51,185 nt of DNA, from positions 1 to 51,185 of the forward strand of contig BJHF01000045.1 in assembly GCA_014191855.1 (NCBI GenBank), given 5' to 3'. The notes beneath the pieces are model-generated. The model was given only the letters and a program-made list of their open reading frames with translations, was not told the DNA's origin and did no database searches. The position numbers and the translations under genes were made by a program. The first letter of the stretch is position 1. The number at the start of each line of letters is the position of its first letter. This stretch comes from Deltaproteobacteria bacterium (GTDB lineage: Bacteria; Myxococcota_A; UBA796; SXON01). Positions 25,058 through 33,746 of this stretch are shown piece by piece.

Positions 25058-27511
25058 CTACTCCCAAGTCTCGACGATGCGCACCGTTGCTACCGATCCG
25101 GCACCGCGCCGCCACAGCGCCTGGAGCCGCGCCCGACCCTCTGGATTCCGGGCGTAGATGGCTGCTGCTGGGCCGACGTGAACGGACCAGGCCTCGACGA
25201 ACCGCTCCGCAAGGTCGCGTCGGGCACCGAGCTCCTCCGGAACGGGCCACGAGGTGCCATCCCCCTCGACCAGCAGATACCGCGGCATCCGAACCGGGCC
25301 GACAAGCTCCGCGAGGGCGCGCGCGAACCGCTGCGCGGGCCCAGCTCCTCCCTCCACCCACCATCCATCTTCACCGCTGCGAAGCTCTCCTATCGCAGGT
25401 TCAACGACCCGAAGCGCATCGTGCAGCGAGGAAACGATCGCACGTTGCCGGCTCAGGGAGCCCAGCAGGGCCGCCCGGCGCAGGAGGCCAACGCAGACCC
25501 CCACCCCTGCGGCGCTCGCCAGCGCCAGGATGCCGGCGAAACCGGCCAGCAAGCCTCCCACTCCCGCTGCGAGCAGCCCGAAAGCGACGAGCCCCCCGCC
25601 GAGCATTCCGCCGACAACACCGAGTCCCCCGGCCAACCGCGCCCGCCAGCCAGCCTCCAGAATGAGCGCAGGGATCGACGCCGGCCCCGCCGGTTGTGGC
25701 GAAGGCGGCGGGATCCCCTTCGGACGCACCGCGCCGAGCGCCGCACCGACGCCCGAGGCCCGCCATACTCGAGCATCCCGATAGTCGCAGCCAACGGCCC
25801 ACCGCCGGGCCGTGAGCGCCCAGCCTCCCGCACGTTCGCGCATCCGTTCGCGCAGCGGGGCGATCCCCGCGAGCACCCCTGAGAGCCCGCTTTCGAACAC
25901 CGGATCGATCCGCGCCACGCCGGCCGCGATGCGCCCCTCCCCATCCACCCCGAACGTGTGCCGGTGACGAGCCACCAGCTCGTTGAGCATCCGGTCCCCG
26001 TCGGGAACGCCCGGCGCGATCGCCACCACGTCCCACAACGACGCCACCTTGGAGGGGTCGGGCGCGTGGGGGCGGAGCGCGCGGCCGCGAACCTGGTTCA
26101 CCGTGACGGAGGTGGTGATCCCCGTGAGGTCGATCACCACGTTCACGGCCGGACAGTCCCAGCCTTCGCCGAGCAGGTGGCGCGTGCCGACGAGGCAACG
26201 TGTGAGACCCCGGTCGAGGAAGCGCGTCGCGAGCTGCACGCGCTCCGCCGTGGACCAGCCCGCCACGTCCACTTCATGGTGGCCGAGGTGTTTCACCCAG
26301 GGAAGCTCGGGGATCTCACGCTCCACACGCTCCCAGAGGTCGTCATCTACCCAGAACACGGAGCCCGTGACGAGGACGGGGTCGAGCACGTCGGTTTGGG
26401 GATGGGCCACCATCGCGCGCAGCACCTCGCGCGCGGCAAGCCGATCGCCGTCGACATCACGATCACACACGACCAACGCCCGAATCCCGTCGCCGCGCGC
26501 CGCGTGCTCCAGCGCGAGGACCTCGATCGCTCCGGTTACGCGTGCTCCCGTGCCCGCCAACGCCCGCCAGGCCACATCATCCTCCAGGACGGGGCCCGCA
26601 GCACCCACCCGGAACCCGGCCGCGCGCAAGCCGTGCAGCACTTCGGTTTCCTTCGGCGAAAACGCCCATAATGCGAGCGCGCGGTCGTGCAGGGTGGGTG
26701 GGGCGAGCAGCTCCGGCTCGGGGACAATGTCGTCGGGCAGGGCCGCTCCCCGGGCGTTTCGGAGCCTGCACAGGGCGACGAGCAAGCCGCTCTCTCCGCC
26801 AAATCGCGCCTCGGTGAGCGCCCAGAGATCATCCCGCAAGCGCCATGCCTCCCACACGCCAAAGCGCGCGGCGAACCGCTGCTCCAGCTCGGTCAGAGCG
26901 GCATCCAGCGCGCGGAGGGGGCCCAGGTCATCCAGTTCCACGACCACGGGCCAGGCGAGATCGGCGAACGGGCAAAGCTGACCATCACGAACCAGTGGCG
27001 GTGCCGCGATCTCCACAGGTTCAGCGCCCATTATTTCGACGAACCGATCCCAGCCGGCCGCGCCGATGGGTGGTGTGGCCGTGAGTCCGAGCACGCGGTG
27101 GTTCGGCGTGAGGGCCCCTATCGTCGCGACGCCCCACGCCGCAGTGAGGTGGTGACACTCATCGAGGATCACCAGGGCTGCGGCCGCAAAGGACTCGCCG
27201 GCGGCGTAGGTGCAGACCCGAATGGGGGGCGGCGCTGCGTCGAGGCCGGTCGCGACAAGCACATGCTGGACGCGATCCTGCCATTGGGCAACGAGCGCCG
27301 TGGTCGGCGCGCGAACCTCCACCGGCAGTCCCAGGCGGGCCGCGATCGCGAGGCTGCACACGGTCTTTCCAGCACCCGGTGGGGCCACAAGGCACACCCG
27401 ACCTCCTGGCTGGGCCAGGCGTACAACCAGCGCTTCGACTGCGTTCGCCTGCCAGGGACGCAGCGGAGTGCCAACGGCCCGATCCTCCCAGCTCGGAGCC
27501 CGGCCGCTCAC
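25058..27511 (-). CDS. SF2 DECH-box helicase with hydrophobic C-terminal insert
   Basis: 817 residues. The N-terminal helicase lobe has Walker A APPGAGKT (43-50), DECH (117-120) and motif III TAT (144-146). The second lobe has GTRHLLGEGWDCPAVN and motif VI QVRGRALRP, so the engine is complete. The C-terminal third is unlike ordinary helicases: a Gly/Ala/Val-rich, very hydrophobic stretch (about 620-675) that could make two membrane helices precedes a soluble domain of about 140 residues. It might be a membrane-associated helicase or restriction-type enzyme. The ATG overlaps the lpxD stop (ATGA). The substrate, DNA or RNA, is not clear. Assignment to SF2 is safe; the role is unknown. Confidence 0.85.
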   Translation of the reverse strand: MSGRAPSWEDRAVGTPLRPWQANAVEALVVRLAQPGGRVCLVAPPGAGKTVCSLAIAARLGLPVEVRAPTTALVAQWQDRVQHVLVATGLDAAPPPIRVCTYAAGESFAAAALVILDECHHLTAAWGVATIGALTPNHRVLGLTATPPIGAAGWDRFVEIMGAEPVEIAAPPLVRDGQLCPFADLAWPVVVELDDLGPLRALDAALTELEQRFAARFGVWEAWRLRDDLWALTEARFGGESGLLVALCRLRNARGAALPDDIVPEPELLAPPTLHDRALALWAFSPKETEVLHGLRAAGFRVGAAGPVLEDDVAWRALAGTGARVTGAIEVLALEHAARGDGIRALVVCDRDVDGDRLAAREVLRAMVAHPQTDVLDPVLVTGSVFWVDDDLWERVEREIPELPWVKHLGHHEVDVAGWSTAERVQLATRFLDRGLTRCLVGTRHLLGEGWDCPAVNVVIDLTGITTSVTVNQVRGRALRPHAPDPSKVASLWDVVAIAPGVPDGDRMLNELVARHRHTFGVDGEGRIAAGVARIDPVFESGLSGVLAGIAPLRERMRERAGGWALTARRWAVGCDYRDARVWRASGVGAALGAVRPKGIPPPSPQPAGPASIPALILEAGWRARLAGGLGVVGGMLGGGLVAFGLLAAGVGGLLAGFAGILALASAAGVGVCVGLLRRAALLGSLSRQRAIVSSLHDALRVVEPAIGELRSGEDGWWVEGGAGPAQRFARALAELVGPVRMPRYLLVEGDGTSWPVPEELGARRDLAERFVEAWSVHVGPAAAIYARNPEGRARLQALWRRGAGSVATVRIVETWE

Positions 27512-28506
27512 GAGCCCCCGAGCTTCTTCTCCAGCGCCGCTACCCGCTTCAGCAGCTCAGGCAGCTCCTTCTGGGCCGAAACCATTCGCAGCCACTCCCG
27601 GTGCTCCATCGCCGGCGAGCCGGTGCGCTTCTCGCCCGCGGCTACATCGCCGGTGACCATGCTCATCGCGCCGATGGTCACCCCGCTCCCGATGTCGAGG
27701 TGGCCCAAAAGGAGCGTGCGCGCTGCCATGGTCACGCCCGTCCCCGTTCGCGTGCTCCCCGCCACAGCGCTGTACGCGACCAAAACGTTGTGGGCGCCGA
27801 TCTCCGCGGCGTGGCCGATCTGCACCAGATTATCCAGCTTGGACCCAGCTCCCACGGTCGTGTCTCCCATCGCGGCGCGATCGACGCAGCTGTTCGCGCC
27901 GACCTCCACGTCCTCCGCCACCACCGCGCGACCCGTCTGCGGGATCTTCACCAGCCCGGTCGGAGTGGGAACGAAGCCGAACCCCTCGCCGCCGATCACG
28001 GCGCCGGGGTTGAGCACCACCCGATCGCCCACAACGCAGCCGTCCATCACCACGCTGCCGGCCATCAACCTGCAATCGCGCCCGACGCTCGCCCCGGCCC
28101 CCACGTAGGTATGCGGCTGGAGCACGGTCCCCTCCCCCACGACCGCGCCCGCCCCGACGTAAGCGAACGCCATCACCGTGGCCCCGCTCGCCACGCCCTC
28201 CACGACCGCAAGCGGGTGGATTCCCGGCGCCGCCTTGGGCTCGGGGTGGAAGATCGCGAGCGCCTTGGCGAACGCCAGGTATGGATCGTCGCAACGCACC
28301 ACGGTTCTTCCGTTCGCCGACTCCCCCTTCGCCACCAGCACCGCGCCAGCCCGGCTCTTGCGGAACAAGGTCGCGTACCGACGGTTGCTCAGGAACGAAA
28401 GCTGCGCCGGACCGGCCTCTTCCAGCCCGGCGACGCCCACGATCTCCAGGTGAGCATCGCCCTCGACGAGCCCACCGACCGCCTCCGCCAGCGCGGCGAG
28501 CCTCAC
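27508..28506 (-). CDS. lpxD: UDP-3-O-(3-hydroxyacyl)glucosamine N-acyltransferase
   Basis: 332 residues, normal for LpxD. The N-terminal uridine-binding domain (1-about 95) holds the LSFLSNRRY stretch. The left-handed beta-helix (about 96-305) is built from hexapeptide repeats such as VGAGAVVGEGTVLQPHTYVG, and the presumed catalytic His232 lies in VQIGHAAEIG. A helical C-terminus (about 310-332) completes the acyl-chain binding trimer. The enzyme adds the second 3-hydroxyacyl chain from acyl-ACP in lipid A synthesis at the cytoplasmic face. It follows the OmpH/Skp gene by three bases and overlaps the helicase start. The usual fabZ-lpxA neighbours are absent. Confidence 0.95.
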   Translation of the reverse strand: MRLAALAEAVGGLVEGDAHLEIVGVAGLEEAGPAQLSFLSNRRYATLFRKSRAGAVLVAKGESANGRTVVRCDDPYLAFAKALAIFHPEPKAAPGIHPLAVVEGVASGATVMAFAYVGAGAVVGEGTVLQPHTYVGAGASVGRDCRLMAGSVVMDGCVVGDRVVLNPGAVIGGEGFGFVPTPTGLVKIPQTGRAVVAEDVEVGANSCVDRAAMGDTTVGAGSKLDNLVQIGHAAEIGAHNVLVAYSAVAGSTRTGTGVTMAARTLLLGHLDIGSGVTIGAMSMVTGDVAAGEKRTGSPAMEHREWLRMVSAQKELPELLKRVAALEKKLGGS

Positions 28507-28509
28507 CGG

Positions 28510-29040
28510 CTACTTCTTCGGCGCTACCGCCGGATTCGCGGCGTTGTAACGCTTGATGAGCTCGTCCGTGATGTCGATGGAGTCGGACCAGTACACCACG
28601 CCGCCCTCCGTGGCCTCAAGCACCACGGTGTAGCCGCGTTCCTGCCCAATCGCGACGGCGATCTTCTTCATCTTCTCGATGAAGTCCTGCATCGCGGCGT
28701 AGTACGCCTGCTGCATTTCGCTCTCGTAGCGCGAGTACGTCTGCTGGAACTCGAGCTGCGCCTTCATGAAGTCCTCCTCCTTGGCCTTGCGGGCCGAGTC
28801 GCTGAGGATGACCGACTGCTTGTCCAGGTCGACCTTCTTGGCCTCCAGGGCAGACTGCATCTTCTCGATGGCCACCTTCCGCTCGCCGTACATCGACTCC
28901 AGCTTCTTGCGAACGCCGGCGGCCTCGTTCACGTCGTTGAGGGCTTTCTGGAAGTCGACGACCGCGACCTTGACTTCGGCCAGGGCGTTGCCAGCGACGC
29001 AGAAGCACATCGCCAATAGGAGGAAGAAGCGTTTGAACAT
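28510..29040 (-). CDS. OmpH/Skp-family periplasmic chaperone
   Basis: 176 residues with a signal peptide (about 1-21, ending GNALAE). The mature protein starts with VKVAVVDFQKALNDVNEA, the typical first strand-helix of OmpH, then long charged coiled-coil helices (about 45-125) that form the tentacles of the Skp trimer, and closes with a small beta strand part (ERGYTVVLEATEGGVVYW). It holds unfolded outer-membrane proteins during transit to BamA. It lies between bamA (18 bases upstream) and lpxD (three bases downstream), the classic order in proteobacteria, which supports the call. Confidence 0.92.
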   Translation of the reverse strand: MFKRFFLLLAMCFCVAGNALAEVKVAVVDFQKALNDVNEAAGVRKKLESMYGERKVAIEKMQSALEAKKVDLDKQSVILSDSARKAKEEDFMKAQLEFQQTYSRYESEMQQAYYAAMQDFIEKMKKIAVAIGQERGYTVVLEATEGGVVYWSDSIDITDELIKRYNAANPAVAPKK

Positions 29041-29058
29041 CAGAGTCTCCCGGATCGC

Positions 29059-31695
29059 CTAGAAGGCGCTCCCGATGGTGAAGTCGAACACGGCCTTGCG
29101 CTCGTCGGGGTAGGGTTCCAGCGGGAAGCCCCACTCGAAGCGCAAGGGACCGATGGGGCTGAACCAGCGCACGCCGAAGCCGACGCTGGTTCGAAGGTCG
29201 AGCAGATCAACGTGGCCGTTCCCCTGCACGTCGCCGAAGGTATTCCCGGCGTCGAAGAACGCGACCAGCGAAATTCCAGCCGACTTGATGATCGGCGACT
29301 CAATCTCGAGCTGGTTGATCAGGGTCTCGGTGCCGCCGATCACGAGGCGATCATCGGCCGCCTGCGGATCGTCGGTGCCGACGAACGAGGAGCGCTCCTG
29401 GGTGTAGTCCTTGTACCCGGTGCCGCGCACCGAGGGGCCGAGCGCGTAGGGCTCAAAGCCGCGGATGCTGAGGATGCCGCCCGCGCGATACCGATGGATG
29501 TACGGCACGATGCTGCCATCGGTGCTTTGGATCCGGCCGGCGCTCAGGTTGTACTTGAACACCAGCCAGTCGTCCTTCACGAGCGGCTGGTAGAAGCGGA
29601 AGTTCGCCTTCGTTTCCCAGTAGTTGAAGTCGCCGCCGAAGATGCTCACCACCTCTTTGTCGTTGAGGCGGAAACCGCCAGACAGGTCGGTCGACAGCGA
29701 GAACTTCACGCCGCGCGTGGCGTTGATCCGGTTGTTGCGCTTGTCGATCTCGAAGGTGATGCCGCCGGAGGACGTCACGCCGTTTCGGTACAGCTCTCCG
29801 CCGTAGAGGCGCTCCTTGTACTCATCCAGCGAGAGCAGCCCGTTGTCCTCCAACGTGTAGTCGAGCGCCAAGCGAATGTCGTCGCGAGTGTCGAGATAGC
29901 GGCCAACCTGGAATACACCACCGCGCTGGTACTCATTCTCGATGTAGCTGCGCTGGTTGTAGAAGCCGCTCACCCGCAGCGTCCAGCGCGAGTCGAGGAA
30001 GTACGGGTCGTAAAAGTCGATGTTCGCGGTCTGCGTCGGCTTGCTGATGTTGCCGGCGATCGACACGACCCATCCCAGCCCGAAGAAGTTCGACTTCTGG
30101 ATGTTCGCCGTGAGGAGGAACGAGTCCACCGACGAGAACCCGGCGCCGACCGTGAAGCTGCCGGTCGGGCGCTCAGACACGTCCACATTCATATCCAGCG
30201 TCTTGTCTTCCGACGCCCGGGGCGTGCTGATCTCCACGGTTTCGAAGAAGCCGAGCCGTTCGAGCCGCTCACGCGCTTCGCGAATGCGGCTCCCCTGGTA
30301 GTCCTCGCCTTCGTTGATCGGGATCTCGCGGCGTACAACCTTGTCGAACGTGGGGTCGTTGCCGGTGATGTTGATGTGGCCGATCTTCATCTTCTCACCC
30401 TTCTGGATGTCGAAGGTGAGATCGACGACGCCTGAAGCGGGGTCGGGCGAAGGGAGCGGGACGATGTTTGCGAAGGCGTAGCCCTGATCTCCGTACAGAT
30501 CGGAGATGCGTTGTGTGACCCCCTGCATCGTCGTGATCTTGAACCAGTCCCCCGTCTTGATCGGCTGGTTCTGTCCAGAGAAATCAAAGAGGCGACGCTC
30601 AACCTTTGGAGTCCAGTCGTCGGTGATCACGGCGCCAGCCTTCTTGTCTCGTTGGAAGGCCTCCTCGACATCCCGAAGGTCTTTGCCCTCGGCGAGCGCG
30701 CGAACGGCGCCCTGCGTGAGCCCTTCTTCGGCCAGGAAGTCGCCCGTGAGGCTGAGCTTGCCGATCTTGTACCGCGGGCCCTCGGTTACGTGAATGGTGA
30801 TGAAGATGTGGCGTTTGTCGGGCGAAAGGAAGACCTTGGGTTGGTCGACCTGGGCCTCGACGTACCCCTCTTCCAGCAGCACCGAGCGCACGACGTACGT
30901 GTCGTTCTCGAGGTTGTCCTCGATGAAGTTACCCGAGCTCGTGAGCCACGGAACGATCCCGCCCTCCTTCGTCTGGAGGAAGCGCTTGATCTTCGCATCG
31001 GGCACGCCCACGTTCCCCGTGATGTCGATGCTTTGAACGATGACCTTGCGGTTCTCGGTGATCTTGAATTCGAGATCGACCAGATCGTCCCCGACGGGGG
31101 TGAGGATCGGCTCCACCGTGGCGAGGTAGAACCCCTTCTCCAGGTACTTGTCCCGGATGGTGCGCACGTTCTGCGCGATGCGCTGGTCGGAGGGCACGCT
31201 CAGGGTCGTGATGTCCACCGCCTCTTGAAGATCATCGTCCTTGATCTTCTTGTTGCCGGAGAACACGACCTTCTGGATCGCCGGCTTCTCGGTCACGACG
31301 AAGGTGACCACCTGCCCGACCTCGCTCGGCGCGATGCGAACGACCACGTCGTTGACGTACCCGGTGCGCCAGATCGACCGGATGTCCCGCTGCAACTTCC
31401 AGGGGGCCAGCGTGTCCCCCGCACGCAGCCCTACCGCATCGAGGATCGCCGCTTCTTCCACGCGGCGGAGGCCAACCACCTGGACCCGGCCTACGGAACC
31501 GGTGGCATAGAGCGGCGCGCCCGCTTCATCCAGCACAACGGGTGCCGCGCTTTCCGAGGCAACGGGGGCCGCCGGAATCGCCGGCGGCATCGCTGCCGGG
31601 GCCGGGACGGGGGCCGCCGGCGGCGCCGCAGGATCCGCGGCCAACGCTGTGAATGGTAGGCCACCCGCGAGCAGCGCCAGGAGCAGACGCTTCAC
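29059..31695 (-). CDS. bamA: Outer membrane protein assembly factor BamA
   Basis: 878 residues, GTG start overlapping the lolD stop by GTGA. Signal peptide about 1-20, then an Ala/Pro-rich segment (21-55) that is longer than usual. Five POTRA domains follow (about 65-470; repeated VVFSGNKKI, SIDITGNV, LSLTGDF and INITGND strands). The C-terminal 16-stranded barrel (about 480-878) has the conserved IRGF loop (GGILSIRGFEPYALGP), the FFDAGNTFGD motif and a terminal aromatic (AF). It folds beta-barrel proteins into the outer membrane. In the operon lolC-lolD-bamA-ompH-lpxD it is flanked by other envelope-assembly genes. Confidence 0.96.
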   Translation of the reverse strand: MKRLLLALLAGGLPFTALAADPAAPPAAPVPAPAAMPPAIPAAPVASESAAPVVLDEAGAPLYATGSVGRVQVVGLRRVEEAAILDAVGLRAGDTLAPWKLQRDIRSIWRTGYVNDVVVRIAPSEVGQVVTFVVTEKPAIQKVVFSGNKKIKDDDLQEAVDITTLSVPSDQRIAQNVRTIRDKYLEKGFYLATVEPILTPVGDDLVDLEFKITENRKVIVQSIDITGNVGVPDAKIKRFLQTKEGGIVPWLTSSGNFIEDNLENDTYVVRSVLLEEGYVEAQVDQPKVFLSPDKRHIFITIHVTEGPRYKIGKLSLTGDFLAEEGLTQGAVRALAEGKDLRDVEEAFQRDKKAGAVITDDWTPKVERRLFDFSGQNQPIKTGDWFKITTMQGVTQRISDLYGDQGYAFANIVPLPSPDPASGVVDLTFDIQKGEKMKIGHINITGNDPTFDKVVRREIPINEGEDYQGSRIREARERLERLGFFETVEISTPRASEDKTLDMNVDVSERPTGSFTVGAGFSSVDSFLLTANIQKSNFFGLGWVVSIAGNISKPTQTANIDFYDPYFLDSRWTLRVSGFYNQRSYIENEYQRGGVFQVGRYLDTRDDIRLALDYTLEDNGLLSLDEYKERLYGGELYRNGVTSSGGITFEIDKRNNRINATRGVKFSLSTDLSGGFRLNDKEVVSIFGGDFNYWETKANFRFYQPLVKDDWLVFKYNLSAGRIQSTDGSIVPYIHRYRAGGILSIRGFEPYALGPSVRGTGYKDYTQERSSFVGTDDPQAADDRLVIGGTETLINQLEIESPIIKSAGISLVAFFDAGNTFGDVQGNGHVDLLDLRTSVGFGVRWFSPIGPLRFEWGFPLEPYPDERKAVFDFTIGSAF

Positions 31696-32372
31696 GCGGC
31701 CTCCATGAAGCGACCTTCCGTTACCCGGAGGATCCGCGGAAAGCGCCGCGCCAGGTCCAGCGAGTGGGTAACGACCACCAACGTGGCGCCCTGCGCCCGG
31801 TTCAAGTCCAACAACAACGACATCACCTCGGCCGCCGTGTTGGGGTCGAGGTTCCCGGTGGGCTCATCCGCAAGGAGCAGGCCCGGCTTCAGAAGCAGGG
31901 CCCGTGCGATCGCAACGCGCTGTTGCTCGCCGCCGCTCAGCTCCCCCGGCTTGTGGCCGATCCGGTGGCCGAGGCCCACAGCCTCCAGCGCCGCCCTCGC
32001 CCGCTCTCGCGCGACGGCCTTTGGCACGCGTGCCACCATCGCGGGGATCGCCACGTTGTCCAGCGCCGAATGATCGGGGAGCAAGTGGTGGAACTGGAAG
32101 ATGAAGCCGACACTTGCATTGCGAAACAGATCGAGGCTCGCGGCGGTTCGTTTGTACAGCGAAGCGCCATCCACCAAGACCTGACCCTTGGTCGGGGGCT
32201 CCAGCCCTCCCAAAAGGTGCAGGAAGGTGGACTTCCCCGAGCCGCTCTGGCCGACGATCGCGACGCACTCGCCCGCCGCCAGCACCAGGTCGGCGTCGCG
32301 AAGCACCTCGATGCGCTCCCCACCCTTCACGAAGTGACGCGATACACCCTGGACTTCGACGGCGACCCCCAT
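31692..32372 (-). CDS. lolD: Lipoprotein-releasing ABC transporter ATP-binding protein
   Basis: 226 residues, the usual LolD length; the frame runs further upstream but the ATG at 32372 overlaps the lolC stop as ATGA and begins at the expected position. Walker A GQSGSGKS (41-48), Q-loop FIFQFHHLLPDHSA, signature LSGGEQQR, Walker B LLLADEPTGNLD and switch H in VVTHS are all present. The FHHLLPDH stretch recalls the LolD motif after the Q-loop that contacts the LolC/E coupling helix. It drives extraction of outer-membrane lipoproteins from the inner membrane to LolA. The many lipoproteins in this window would be its clients. Confidence 0.94.
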   Translation of the reverse strand: MGVAVEVQGVSRHFVKGGERIEVLRDADLVLAAGECVAIVGQSGSGKSTFLHLLGGLEPPTKGQVLVDGASLYKRTAASLDLFRNASVGFIFQFHHLLPDHSALDNVAIPAMVARVPKAVARERARAALEAVGLGHRIGHKPGELSGGEQQRVAIARALLLKPGLLLADEPTGNLDPNTAAEVMSLLLDLNRAQGATLVVVTHSLDLARRFPRILRVTEGRFMEAA

Positions 32373-33676
32373 CACTCGTACCGCAGGCCATCGACGGGGT
32401 GCATCGCTGCCGCCCGCGACGACGGGTACAAGGTGGCCAGGAAGCACACGATCACGGCGCCGATCGCGACCACCGCGACGGTTTCCGGGACGATGACGAC
32501 CGGCAAGGAGTCGAGGTAGTACACGTTGGTATCGAGGGGGTAGTGGTAGCGGCTGAGGATGGCGCAGCCCGCTAACCCAAGCGACACCCCGAGGCCGGTG
32601 CCAACGAGCCCAACCGCGAGCCCCTCCATCACGAAGATGGTGCGGATCATCCGGGCCGACGCCCCCACGGCCTTGAGGATCGAGATCTCTCGCGACCGCG
32701 TGATGACCATGACGATCAGGTTGGTCACGATGCCCAGCGCGGCGACGCTCACGATCTGCGCGAGGATGAGCCCCATCACCCATTTTTCCATCGCCAAGGC
32801 ACGAAATAGCGCTTCGTTCATCGTGAGCCAGTTCTTCGCGTAAAACAGCGGCCCCACCGCCTGTTCCACCTGGGCGCTCACCTCAGGGACCTCCCACACC
32901 AGATCCTCCCGTACCCGGGCTTCGAGGCCGGTTGCGGAGTCGGACAACTGCATGAACTCCTGCGCGTCCCCCAGCGTGATGTAGCTCCACTTGGTGTCGT
33001 ATTCGTACATGCCCGTGTGCACGAGCGCTGCGACGCGGAACGTGCGCGTCGTTGGCATCGGCATCCCCATCGGGCCGGTGCCCGCGCCGATCGGATTGAT
33101 GACAAACACCTTGTCGCCCGGGTACACACGCAACACCTCAGCCAGGCCATCCCCAAGGATGATCCCAGGAAACATCTCGGTGTCGCCTATGTCTTGCGCG
33201 ATCGCGGGCTCCGGAGCGTGAAGGCCGGCCAGAATCGCCGCGCGCTCTCCGTCGCTGGCGGGCGCGCCGCGAGGCCCGACCTCGATGTCGGAGGCGATGT
33301 CGTTCACCTTCAGCGCCCGCTGCGGGTCCACCCCCTTGAGGATGGCGCCGGAGACGCCGTAGGTACTTTTGAGCATCACCTCGCCGTAGATGAACGGAGT
33401 AACGGCCTCCACGCCTTCAACCCCCTCAATCTTCTTCGCCAGCTCCAGCGGGCTTTCGACCGGCCCACCGTAGGCCAGAACCAGGATATGCGCCTGATTA
33501 CCAAGGATCTTCTTCCGAAGATCGATCTCAAAGCCCTCCATGACCGACAACACCATGATCAGCACGGCAACGCCCACCGTTACACCGGCAACGGAGAGGA
33601 GGGCGATCAGCGAAATCCCCGCGTCTTGACGACGTGATCGGAGGTGGCTGAGCGCGATGAGGAGCTCGAAGTCCAT
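32372..33676 (-). CDS. lolC: Lipoprotein-releasing ABC transporter permease (LolC/LolE family)
   Basis: 434 residues. One N-terminal membrane helix (about 20-46) is followed by a large periplasmic MacB-core-like domain (50-about 270), then three helices (about 298-320, 345-370 and 390-415). The LolC/E N-terminal pattern is clear (FELLIALSHLRSRRQDAGISL). The conserved coupling stretch RSREISILKAVGAS and the end SSRAAAMHPVDGLRYE, the family's RA-x-x-x-P-x-E-x-LRYE tail, are seen. As only one permease gene is present, a homodimer, as in LolDF systems, is likely. It lies downstream of lysS, a neighbour pair seen in other deltaproteobacteria-like genomes. Good start at ATG though without a clear ribosome site. 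Confidence 0.93.
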   Translation of the reverse strand: MDFELLIALSHLRSRRQDAGISLIALLSVAGVTVGVAVLIMVLSVMEGFEIDLRKKILGNQAHILVLAYGGPVESPLELAKKIEGVEGVEAVTPFIYGEVMLKSTYGVSGAILKGVDPQRALKVNDIASDIEVGPRGAPASDGERAAILAGLHAPEPAIAQDIGDTEMFPGIILGDGLAEVLRVYPGDKVFVINPIGAGTGPMGMPMPTTRTFRVAALVHTGMYEYDTKWSYITLGDAQEFMQLSDSATGLEARVREDLVWEVPEVSAQVEQAVGPLFYAKNWLTMNEALFRALAMEKWVMGLILAQIVSVAALGIVTNLIVMVITRSREISILKAVGASARMIRTIFVMEGLAVGLVGTGLGVSLGLAGCAILSRYHYPLDTNVYYLDSLPVVIVPETVAVVAIGAVIVCFLATLYPSSRAAAMHPVDGLRYE

Positions 33677-33746
33677 AGGAGGCCGCGCGCCCTAACTCAC
33701 CGGGCCACGCCCGGAGCTAGCGCAGACGAACCGGGACAGCGGCGAG

